Shown piece after piece: positions 13,729 to 21,100 of a DNA stretch of 28,206 nt; the stretch's first letter is position 1; each line of letters begins with the position of its first letter. Source of the stretch: a virus; the IMG/VR virus record IMGVR_UViG_3300020203_000076, positions 1 through 28,206 of that record; one strand, written 5' to 3'. Made by a program: the position numbers and the translations under genes. The notes under the pieces were generated by a model. The model saw only the letters and a program-made list of their open reading frames with translations. It did not search any database and was not told where the DNA came from.

Positions 13729-15297
13729 TTATTCCGTTGTCGCGGCAACCGTCACGCCGAATTTTCGGTAAATCGTGAGTATCGCCTCTTCCCGCAAGCG
13801 TTGAAATTGAAGTTTTCGCTCTGATTTGCTGACCGGGAATAAATTGCCGCTTTTGTCTTTCTTGTTGATGCCGCGGCCGCTTTCAATGCTTTCGCGGATT
13901 TTTTTCAGGCCGGTCAGGATCGTGCGGCTGACATATGGGTCCGATACATTGTTTTTTCTGGCAACTTCGCTTTGCTGCATTCCGTCCATATAAACCGCTT
14001 TAATCAGTTCCTGTTCCGTCTGGCTCAATCCCTCGAAATGTTCCGAGATAACGTCTAAGTCGAGCCGGTCGCCCGGTCCAATGATGCTGCTTTCGCGGTG
14101 GTCGGGGATTTGTCCGGCCAGCGATGCCGCTTCGCCGTCGCTGCTTTCAGATCGTTCGGCATTCAGACTGGCAACAGGTCCGCCGTCACGTTTTTTTCGC
14201 TTCGACCTGCGAAGTATTTCCTTGGCGTGATTCTCGGCCACTGTGCCGATCCACATTCCGAACGTCGCCTTGGTCGAGTCGTAACTGTCCTGACCCTTGA
14301 TCGCATTGAGTTGTACGTCTTGGATAAAGTCGTCCATGTCCTGCTCTTTGACGTGGAACGACTTACCTTTCTTGCGGATTAGGTTAGTCCATTGGAAAAG
14401 CTGCGTTTCAAATTCCTTGGGGGTCGGCTTGCGGGAAGGGGTGGCGGCGGGAACGGGAGCGGCGGGGGCAGTGGGAGCGGGAGTCGATTTGGCCTGCGGG
14501 GTGGAGAGAGGTGCGGCTGCTGGTGCGGCGGTTGTCGTCCGTGGTTCCGCAACCGGCGATGCCTTCTCCGCGATTCCGATCCGATGCCCCTGCTTCACTA
14601 GATTTTCCAAGTGACCTTGCGACTCGTGGTGCGGAAACGATTCGACGCCAATCGCTTTCCGCAATCGCTCGCCGTCGCTGCCGTGCGCTCGGTAGGTATT
14701 GTTATGCTTGAAAATCAAAATGCCCTTGTCGCCCGCTGACGTTAGGTCCGGCAGTGCGTTCCGGATTTCCTCGTAGTTGCTCGGTAGCAGCGGCTTGGGC
14801 GGCTCCTTGGCGATTCCCGCCTGGTGCAATGCCTTGTGGGCCGCATGTTTCGCTAGGTCGATATGATCGTGAAATAAAGCAAGTTGCGACTTGGGGCTTG
14901 CGGGCCGCGGCGTGGTCCCCTGCGTAAATCCTTCCCCTAAATCGTCGTATCCGAAGTGTTCCGGCTGGAACATTGAAGCTTGAATATCGCTGCTGGCCTT
15001 CTTGCGAAATTTGCCCCCCTGCCCTCGCGGGTGCTTGCTTTCGTCCTCGGCGTTCCATGATGATGCTTCTTCGCCTTGGATCGTGCTGCGTAAGCGGCGT
15101 CCGTCTTGGACTACGGCGGGGTTGGTTTTTCGCGGCGGCTCTTGGCCGGTGGGAGCCGGGGCGGGCGAGAGATTGTTGAATAGTCCCGGCTGTTGATATG
15201 GGGAATTTTTATGAAACAACAACCGAATAGCGTCCGTCAAATTCTGACGGGCCTGCGGGAGGGTGAAGGTTTCGGCGGCGTTTTGATTTTTAGTCAT
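13729..15297 (-). CDS. Multidomain phage protein with MutS-I-like domain and complete sigma-70 regions 2 and 4
   Basis: A 522-residue protein with unusual architecture. Residues 1-140 contain the motif ESKHPRGQGGKFRKK (86-100), of a type common in phage head and polyvalent proteins. Residues about 190-245 (ILIFKHNNTYRAHGSDGE ... FPHHESQGHLENLVKQGHRIGIAE) resemble the MutS N-terminal domain I. A Pro/Ala linker (250-292) follows. Residues about 296-370 match sigma-70 region 2: DMDDFIQDVQLNAI, then FGMWIGTVAENHAKEILRRSKRKKR. Residues about 422-470 match region 4: LSQTEQELIKAVYMDGMQQ, then SEVARKNNVSDPYVSRTI as the HTH. A basic C-terminal helix ends it. The sigma part is ECF-like (no region 3) and looks intact. 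It is encoded in the head-gene operon, six bases after the DUF5664 stop. Predicted role: redirecting host RNA polymerase, perhaps after injection. The role is inference; the sigma homology is strong. Confidence 0.85.
   Translation of the reverse strand: MTKNQNAAETFTLPQARQNLTDAIRLLFHKNSPYQQPGLFNNLSPAPAPTGQEPPRKTNPAVVQDGRRLRSTIQGEEASSWNAEDESKHPRGQGGKFRKKASSDIQASMFQPEHFGYDDLGEGFTQGTTPRPASPKSQLALFHDHIDLAKHAAHKALHQAGIAKEPPKPLLPSNYEEIRNALPDLTSAGDKGILIFKHNNTYRAHGSDGERLRKAIGVESFPHHESQGHLENLVKQGHRIGIAEKASPVAEPRTTTAAPAAAPLSTPQAKSTPAPTAPAAPVPAATPSRKPTPKEFETQLFQWTNLIRKKGKSFHVKEQDMDDFIQDVQLNAIKGQDSYDSTKATFGMWIGTVAENHAKEILRRSKRKKRDGGPVASLNAERSESSDGEAASLAGQIPDHRESSIIGPGDRLDLDVISEHFEGLSQTEQELIKAVYMDGMQQSEVARKNNVSDPYVSRTILTGLKKIRESIESGRGINKKDKSGNLFPVSKSERKLQFQRLREEAILTIYRKFGVTVAATTE
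14426..14444 (+). repeat. Dispersed G-rich repeat, copy 9
   Basis: GGCTTGCGGGAAGGGGTGG, opposite the codons for the Pro-rich linker (TPSRKPT) before the sigma domains. Confidence 0.6.
14491..14506 (+). repeat. Dispersed G-rich repeat, copy 10
   Basis: GGCCTGCGGGGTGGAG, opposite codons for STPQA in the same linker, 65 bases from copy 9. Confidence 0.7.
14895..14904 (+). repeat. Dispersed G-rich repeat, copy 11 (core only)
   Basis: GGCTTGCGGG opposite codons for RPASPK in the N-terminal part of the sigma-fusion protein. Confidence 0.45.
15250..15269 (+). repeat. Dispersed G-rich repeat, copy 12
   Basis: GGCCTGCGGGAGGGTGAAGG opposite codons 11-17 (FTLPQAR) at the N-terminus of the sigma-fusion protein. 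Confidence 0.7.
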
Positions 15298-15303
15298 GTG
15301 CGG

Positions 15304-15858
15304 CTATGCGGCGGGTGGTTTGGCGGGCGGCGTGCATCCGGGGCCGCGTAGGTGGCCTTCATTAAGGTGTGGCCAAAGTTCGATGGAATGAATGGCGGCT
15401 AGTAAGTTCCATGCCGCGTGGGCAAGGTGGGGTTCGGATCGGTCGCCGCCAAGGAATAGGTATTGGTGTCGCAACGAGTGATTGAGTAGGTCGTGGGCGG
15501 CGAACCCGGACTCCCAGTTAAAATCTCCATAGCGATTTGCACCCTCCCTGCATGTTTCTGCTACCGCCTTCAGTCCAATAGGGCTAATTAAATCCCATCT
15601 TTCACTGTCAGCGTCAGCCGATCTTTTTGCTCCCGTGGCGTGGATTCGGACCGTTTCGTCCTGCGGCTGACCAAGACAAATATTGGATTGCTTGCGTAAG
15701 TCCTTCGATTGTGTCTCCGAGTCCGCCAAGCGAGACGTTGCACCTACGGCAAAGGATTCCACGGACGGCTCCCGTTGTGTGGTCATGGTCAACGCATGGC
15801 CGGTGTGGCCCGGTTTCTTTTGCTGAAAGAGTTTTGTCGCAAAGCTCACAATGCCCAT
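15304..15858 (-). CDS. DUF5664 dATP/dGTP diphosphohydrolase-like protein, 5' end inside the endonuclease VII gene
   Basis: The conserved part is residues about 66-160. It contains DETVRIHATGAKR, WDLISPIGLKAVAETCREGANRYGDFNWESG, HSLRHQYLFLGGD, and then HLAHAAWNLLAAIHSIELW. This fits the phage DUF5664 family (Pfam name: dATP/dGTP diphosphohydrolase, N-terminal), which would act on the dNTP pool. The family-like DETVRIHATGAKR segment lies in the region also coding for endonuclease VII, so translation must start inside that gene. ATG 15858 has a good ribosome binding site (GAGGG, six bases away). ATG 15786 is the alternative and lacks one. No ATG, GTG or TTG occurs closer to the domain except a TTG near 15729. 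The overlap with the endonuclease gene is 245 bases from ATG 15858. Confidence 0.65.
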   Translation of the reverse strand: MGIVSFATKLFQQKKPGHTGHALTMTTQREPSVESFAVGATSRLADSETQSKDLRKQSNICLGQPQDETVRIHATGAKRSADADSERWDLISPIGLKAVAETCREGANRYGDFNWESGFAAHDLLNHSLRHQYLFLGGDRSEPHLAHAAWNLLAAIHSIELWPHLNEGHLRGPGCTPPAKPPAA

Positions 15859-16198
15859 TGCATTCCCTCAAGAATTGTTCGTACTGGTCGATGGTGATTC
15901 CATAACGCTTGGCGAGATTCCATTCGCGGCGGTAGCTCCGCATGTTGGCTTGGTATTTTTCGGTTTTTCGGTGTCCAGCGGCCTTGCGCTTGATTTCTTC
16001 CGCGTAATGCAGTGCGTAGTTCTTTTTGCTGGCTTTTACCTTATCCTTGTTCGCAAGTCTCCATCGTGTGTTTTTGGCTTTAATGCACTCCTTGCAGGTG
16101 GCGTACTTGCCGCATAAACTGCTTACCGTGTTGTGGTATTCGCTAAGTGGCTTTGCGGCTTTGCATTGGCGACAAACCCTGCTTTCTTTGTTGTTCAT
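15614..16198 (-). CDS. Recombination endonuclease VII-like HNH nuclease
   Basis: A 194-residue protein. The N-terminus has a zinc knuckle (CRQCKAAKPLSEYH ... CKECIKAKN, residues 9-43), and a basic helical middle follows. The C-terminal half carries the endonuclease VII signature CELCDK ... PCVDHDHTTGAVRGILCRRCNVSLG (117-157), with catalytic-type DHDH and paired CxxC zinc ligands. Such enzymes cut branched DNA before packaging, and related HNH enzymes assist terminase. The start is ATG 16198, which overlaps the DUF4406 stop as ATGA, a sign of translational coupling. A longer upstream frame exists but lies inside the preceding gene. The 3' 245 bases are shared with the DUF5664 gene in another frame. 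Confidence 0.9.
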   Translation of the reverse strand: MNNKESRVCRQCKAAKPLSEYHNTVSSLCGKYATCKECIKAKNTRWRLANKDKVKASKKNYALHYAEEIKRKAAGHRKTEKYQANMRSYRREWNLAKRYGITIDQYEQFLRECNGHCELCDKTLSAKETGPHRPCVDHDHTTGAVRGILCRRCNVSLGGLGDTIEGLTQAIQYLSWSAAGRNGPNPRHGSKKIG

Positions 16199-16527
16199 TC
16201 GGACTCCTCTTTGTGAAATAAAATTAGCTCTTTTATTTCCTTGAAAATCGGAATCCCGTGCTGCTGTGCGTGCTGGCATTCCATTTCCGCCCCCTTGCTC
16301 TTGCCGGGCAGGAGCAAAATCGCGTCCGAAGCCGCTACCCACGGCAGGTCGATGTCGATCCATGTTTGGTGCGACAAATCGTTGGCGTAAGGGTAATAGC
16401 ACGAAAGATGCGGACAGAACGGAGCGAAGCCCGCGTTGATTAAAGTTAACGCCGCGTCGGTCGCCTGCTTGATGTTATGTGCGCGGTTGCCGAGAGTAAT
16501 TGGGCCGCTGATGTAAATGCGTTTCAT
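16195..16527 (-). CDS. DUF4406 / nucleoside deoxyribosyltransferase-like protein
   Basis: A 110-residue protein. It starts MKRIYISGPITLGNRAHNIKQA and has the DUF4406 pattern: YISGPI at the N-terminus, a helix with A...L..aGF.PFCPHLS, a WIDIDLPWVAASDAILLLPG segment, and a GAEMECQHAQQHGIPIF end. The fold is that of nucleoside 2-deoxyribosyltransferases. The GAxxE (G79-E83) region would hold the catalytic Glu and S7-G8 the nucleotide loop. It probably handles nucleotides or bases, with unknown substrate. The start is ATG 16527; the open frame extends upstream to 17070, but that part is a shadow of the metallophosphoesterase gene. Confidence 0.85.
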   Translation of the reverse strand: MKRIYISGPITLGNRAHNIKQATDAALTLINAGFAPFCPHLSCYYPYANDLSHQTWIDIDLPWVAASDAILLLPGKSKGAEMECQHAQQHGIPIFKEIKELILFHKEESE

Positions 16528-16568
16528 TTCTGGCTTGCTCCGACGGTAGTCATGGAATGTCGCCGCTT

Positions 16569-17618
16569 CTAGTTGCAAAATAGCTTCCTGACGCTGACCA
16601 TGCCGCGACGATGATCGCACAATGCGAACGTCTGTAGGGGGTCTTGGTATGGAAAGCCAAGGAAATTTCCGTATGCCCCGTATCCAATGAGACTGCCATT
16701 GGCTTGAAAGTTTGGTCCCGGCCAATAGGTGTGCTTGTCGCCAAAAAAATCGAAGTCCGCTTTTTGCTTTTCGTTTCGGCGGTAAATCTGCTTGATGACG
16801 GGAATGGTCATGCCGCCGATGCCGCCCTGATATTTGATCGAGTCGCCGTGCATAAAGCGGCCAACGTGACCGCCGCCAATGTCCAGCATTGCAACGTAAC
16901 CGGCGTGCGGCGATAGGCTGTGCCAACCTAGCCTCGTGCCTTTCAGGCTGCGGGCCAACTGACAATACATTCCGTATTCGTGACTCGTTGCCGTGCGATT
17001 TGCTGCTTGGGTTTTCTTGGTGTGCCGTCCGTGGTTTCCTACCAGGGAGACAATATGAATCTGCGAGCACCCTGAATTCTTCTCAAACGACCGCAACGAC
17101 GTTTCAAGCAATTCGCCCACAAACAATGTTTCCTCGATTGGGGGCATTGCGTTAGTTTGCGATAGCTCATCGTGAATCCATCCTGTAATAAAATCGCCAA
17201 GCAGTCCGATAACCAGCGTGTCAACCGTCGCCATGCCCCTCGCATCCTCAATCAGCCGCAACGCATTTTGGGTAACTGCTTCCGCCCGCTTCTTGGCAAT
17301 CGCGGGGCTGTATTCATTCAGTCCGTTGACTTGCTCCGGTCTTACCGTCTCGCCGACGTGCCAATCGCTGAATATTACAATCGCCGTCGCTGGGTGTTTC
17401 TGGTCTTTGGCAACGCTCTTGAACGGCTTAGTTGGTTTTCGGTTAGTTATCTCAGCAAAGTCGGCAACTTCTTGTTTCAATCCGTCAATCGTTTGGTAGC
17501 TCGATTTCAGCTTGGTTTGTGCCGTGGCCAGTTCGCGTTTTAAACGGGCAAATTCCCGCTCGCGGTCCTGTGCGGCTTGCTTCTCGATCGCGGCAGATAG
17601 TGTTTTAGAATTCGCCAT
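16569..17618 (-). CDS. Calcineurin-like metallophosphoesterase
   Basis: A 349-residue protein. Residues 1-55 form a charged coiled coil. The phosphoesterase domain follows, with motifs SDWHVG (84-89: D85, H87), LLGDF (D142), GNHGRHTKK (194-202: N195, H196), MHGD (256-259: H257) and FFGDKHTYW (291-299), the last in place of the usual GHxH. The four main metal-binding motifs are intact, so it is likely active on phosphodiester or phosphomonoester substrates. Similar phage proteins are common near DNA metabolism genes. The start at ATG 17618 overlaps the small HTH gene by 14 bases. The last motif reading GDKH is a deviation worth noting. Confidence 0.88.
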   Translation of the reverse strand: MANSKTLSAAIEKQAAQDREREFARLKRELATAQTKLKSSYQTIDGLKQEVADFAEITNRKPTKPFKSVAKDQKHPATAIVIFSDWHVGETVRPEQVNGLNEYSPAIAKKRAEAVTQNALRLIEDARGMATVDTLVIGLLGDFITGWIHDELSQTNAMPPIEETLFVGELLETSLRSFEKNSGCSQIHIVSLVGNHGRHTKKTQAANRTATSHEYGMYCQLARSLKGTRLGWHSLSPHAGYVAMLDIGGGHVGRFMHGDSIKYQGGIGGMTIPVIKQIYRRNEKQKADFDFFGDKHTYWPGPNFQANGSLIGYGAYGNFLGFPYQDPLQTFALCDHRRGMVSVRKLFCN

Positions 17619-17856
17619 TCAGCCACCCGGTTGCGGTTGAGCGTCCGACTCCGAATTCCTCCCTGAGGACTTTGGCTATTGTGTTTTTCTTGTGCGATAA
17701 ATTGCCTGCCGCAAATTCCGCCTGAATTTCCTTAACTTCGCATTGTTGTGCTGGCGTTAAATCAGCAAACGCATTGCGTCTGACGACTGGCGGCATTGCC
17801 TTAATCCTCGCCAGTAACGATTTCGGCTTCGCCTTCGTTCGCTTTGCTTTGCTCAT
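17605..17856 (-). CDS. Small HTH protein
   Basis: An 83-residue protein with a lysine/arginine-rich start (MSKAKRTKAKPKSLLARIKA). A helical middle (AFADLTPAQQCEVKEIQAEF) and a C-terminal helix-turn-helix (NTIAKVLREEFGVGRSTATGWLNG, about 58-81) follow. The HTH at the extreme C-terminus and the basic arm suggest sequence-specific DNA binding. It lies between the zincin and the metallophosphoesterase in a chain of tightly packed genes. The target is unknown. Confidence 0.75.
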   Translation of the reverse strand: MSKAKRTKAKPKSLLARIKAMPPVVRRNAFADLTPAQQCEVKEIQAEFAAGNLSHKKNTIAKVLREEFGVGRSTATGWLNGEF

Positions 17857-17868
17857 CGTCGCTCCCCG

Positions 17869-18165
17869 TTAGTCGTGGTGCTCATCCGACAAGTAGTCCA
17901 GCGCTAGTAGCATCGCGGTCAAATCGCGTGCGGCTTCCTGTACATAAAACTCATCAATCCACGGGAATATTGCGTGCAACAGTTCGTGAATGCTGACTTC
18001 GGTTTTTTCGAGTTGCGAAAGTCGGTCGGCGACATTCAATACCTTGCCGCGATAGTTACACCAGCCGCGACTCTTTTTCAGTTTGCAAACTCGATGCGTC
18101 CACGCTTGCGTTCCGATTTCGGACGCCGTAATCGTGATCGACGTATCTCCCGGTCGAGTCGTCAT
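17869..18165 (-). CDS. Minimal HExxH zincin-like protein
   Basis: A 98-residue protein with HELLHAIFPWIDE (residues 60-72). HELLH is a zinc metalloprotease motif, and a downstream Glu (E72 or E77) could be the third ligand, followed by a helix (AARDLTAMLLALDYL). The N-terminal 50 residues are beta-rich and basic. Phages often encode such minimal zincins of about 100-150 residues near structural genes. Their targets are unknown. It starts six bases after the portal stop, so it is translated from the same message. Confidence 0.75.
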   Translation of the reverse strand: MTTRPGDTSITITASEIGTQAWTHRVCKLKKSRGWCNYRGKVLNVADRLSQLEKTEVSIHELLHAIFPWIDEFYVQEAARDLTAMLLALDYLSDEHHD

Positions 18166-18171
18166 GGGTCG

Positions 18172-21100
18172 TTAAATCGCGTATAAGTCGGGGTTGGCCT
18201 GGCGTTCGTAAATAATCTTCAGCGCGGTACGACGGCTGGGCGTAACGAATTCATCGTCGATCAATTCGTGGTGCGACTCGCCGCCGTCGCCGCCGTCAAT
18301 AGATTTCTGGAACGGCAACGGCTTACCCTCTTTCCCGCCGGCCTCTGCATCGTGGTCCCAGAACGCCTCGTCCTGCTTGGCGTTCATCTGCTTCAAGTAC
18401 CTGACCGCCTCGGCGATAACTTCGTCGTGATGGCGGGCGGGGGGTGGCGTGACTCCTTCTTTGATTCGGTCCCAGATATCTTGCAAGTTGCGGATCGCCA
18501 GAGTCGAAAGTTCGCGCTGGGCAATCGGCACGATTGTGTCGAGTCCCTTGACGTTGGCGTAGTCCCCGCCTCGGCTGTCGTTTTCCAGTCGGTTAATGTC
18601 GGCTTGCGTTAAGTTAGTCATTTTTCGCAATTCTTTTTTCTCAGACTCGCGGTCCTTGTACGACGATTGCAAGTCGGAATAAATATCGTCGATCGCTGAA
18701 TTTAAGTCCGCCACGCTAACGCCATGCTCCTGGGCTGCTCGTTCGATTCTTTTTCTTGGCGTGTTTTCCGCTTCGGCGCGGTTTTGCCCCCATAGCGAAG
18801 CAACATGGCGAATCGCCCCGCTCGAAGTTTCTCCTTTTTGTCCTTTGGTGGCGACGGTTTCTCGATTCGCTCTGGAAAGAAAATCCTGGAGTTCTTCGGC
18901 GTTGCGGACGATGCCCTCGTCAACTGCCTTTACGAATTCAGCAAGGGCCGATTCGTCAACGCTTAATCCCGCGCTGGTTAGCGCTCTCGCTCCGCCGTCG
19001 CTTCCGATAATGCCGCGTTTTTCTGACGGCATTGCGGCAATCTTTTGTTCTCGCTGAATCTTCATCGCCTGCTCGTTCGCCTGGTGCTTCTCGGTTGCGG
19101 CGGATTTTCTTTTTTCATTCGCCTCTGACATTTTCTGGTTGTGCTCGGCGACTTTCGCTTTCGCTTCGTCTAGCGATAGCTGGTTGATTTGGTCAACCGT
19201 CATGCCGCCGCGAACTTTCAGGATTTCGGTTGCCGCCACGCCAATGACGTTAGACGTGGAATTTTTGTCGGCGACTTCCCCCTTCCGCTTGCCGCTAGTC
19301 GCCGTCTGATCTTTCGACTTCTGTGACCGTGCCAATACTTCGGGATATTCCGAGAGAACATTGACCGGCACTTGCTCGCCGCGTAGCAATGCGTCGTGGA
19401 TAAATTGCTTGTGCTTTACTACGGGCAGGTGCTGGCTAAATTCGTCCCGCGTCATTTGGTGAAACGGCGTGCCGCTTGGTCCCTTGCCGGTGCGGAGCAT
19501 TACATCTGCGGCCTGCTTTTGGGCGGCGGTTTGGTTTTTCGCTTCCCACTTCTGTTGGCCTAGCTCGTCGTCCTTGGTCCGCTTCGCCTTCCGCTCGCTC
19601 TCCTTGTCGATCATGGATTGAATCGAGAGGGCATTTTTGGCGACGGATTGCTGGGCCGACTGCTTGCGAATATCGTGAAGTTCCGCTTGCCGCTGATTTG
19701 CGGATTCTGTTTTCGATTGTTTCTCTTGGTCTGCGGCCTGCGTTTTCGATTGCTTCTCTTGGTCTTTGGCTGTCGATCCGCTTTTCTTTTTTTCCGCCTC
19801 GATATGTTTTTCGAGTTTCTTTTTTTCCTCCTCGATTTCGCTCTCGACCTTGGTGTGGTAGTCCTCACCCGCCTTCTCGTGTCTCTTGGCCAAAGCGTCG
19901 GCGGTGCTGGCCCGCGATTTCAATGCCGCGACGTGCGTTTTCCAGTCCGCATGGCCCTTGCGGTCGAGCTGGCTTGCATTGGCGAGTTCATGCCACTTAT
20001 TGACCGCGTCGGAAAGCTCCTGGCGGAGTGTGTTAGCCCGTTCGCGGTGTGGCGCGGGGTCTTCGTAGGGGAGTTTTTCGGCGGGGGGTGCGGCCTGGTT
20101 TGAACTATCCGGAGTTTCCGGAGAGTCGGCCTGCGGGAGGGGTGGGGGCTGTTCGCGGCTGGTTTGCTCGCCGGTGTCGAGAAAATTGGTTAGATCGGAA
20201 GATTTCCCGGAAAGGCTTCGTACTGCTGCGTGGTATGCTCTGGTGTCGCCACCGGTTTGCCTGGTTTTTTCAAGAGCCTTTTCTAGTAGGCTGCGACTTA
20301 ATCCGGCACCAACGTCGCTCATCACGTCATGTTTCAGTGATTCCGTTGGATTGATTCCGGCTTTGGCAAGCAATGAATGTCCGTGGTCGCGTCCCAAAAT
20401 TGACAGTACTCTTGCCTTTTGGTTTTCGTCGAGTTCCTTGTCAAAAGTGCGTTGTCGGCTGGCTCGAACGGCCCTGTCTCCTGGGCTTAAGTCGTTTGGG
20501 TTTTCTTTGTGAATTCCGAGTTTCCCGGCGATAGCTCTCCCTGCTCCTTTGATCGAGTCGTCGCTAAGGGCGGCGGCCGCTTTGTTGGCGAGTCCGGCGA
20601 TGGGGTTGGTGAGTCGGTCGAGAATCGTTGGTTTTTGGGCGGAAGTCCGGTTCGAGTCCGGTTCGAGTCCGGTTTGTGGTGGATTTGCGTTATTTGGCTG
20701 GTTTTGTGCATTCAAACCGGAGTCCGGTTCGGTGACGTTTGGTCCGGTCTGGGGTCCGGTCTGGGGATTTTGCAACGCCGGTTGCCCCTTCATCGCCCGT
20801 GCCACCGGTCCCGTCATTGCCGTGTAATGGACCTGCCATTTCGCCCCCTCGGCCTGTGGCGGGATAAGAACCATCGCCCCCGCCGGCGACGAAAATCCGA
20901 TAGCCCCTTGACCGTGTGACTGGCCAAGGTCAACCACGCGGCCACCGCCAAATTCCTTGCCCACTTGGGCGGAAAACTCCTGATGCAATCTGCCGACCTG
21001 TTCCGGGGCAAAGCTGTGGGTTGAATATTCGCCTCCTTTTTTGAATTGCGGGGATGCTTGCAATGCTCGCATGACGCCAGCGGCGGGGCCGTGGATCGCG

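Noticed and set aside
15604-15640. A programmed -1 frameshift fusing endonuclease VII to the DUF5664 protein at AGCAAAAAGA
   Set aside because: The downstream frame is +1, not -1, relative to the endonuclease, and the run does not fit the X-XXY-YYZ rule in that frame.
15304-15858. A Z-genome (2-aminoadenine) phage, suggested by the dATP/dGTP diphosphohydrolase-like gene
   Set aside because: No PurZ-like adenylosuccinate synthetase or DpoZ polymerase is in the window. DUF5664 proteins are common in ordinary phages.
15614-16402. A longer form of the endonuclease VII gene
   Set aside because: The extension lies inside the DUF4406 gene. ATG 16198 overlaps its stop as ATGA and directly precedes the zinc knuckle.
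16195-17070. A longer 291-codon form of the DUF4406 gene
   Set aside because: The first 181 codons are an out-of-frame Arg-rich shadow of the metallophosphoesterase. The family begins at MKRIYISGPI (16527).
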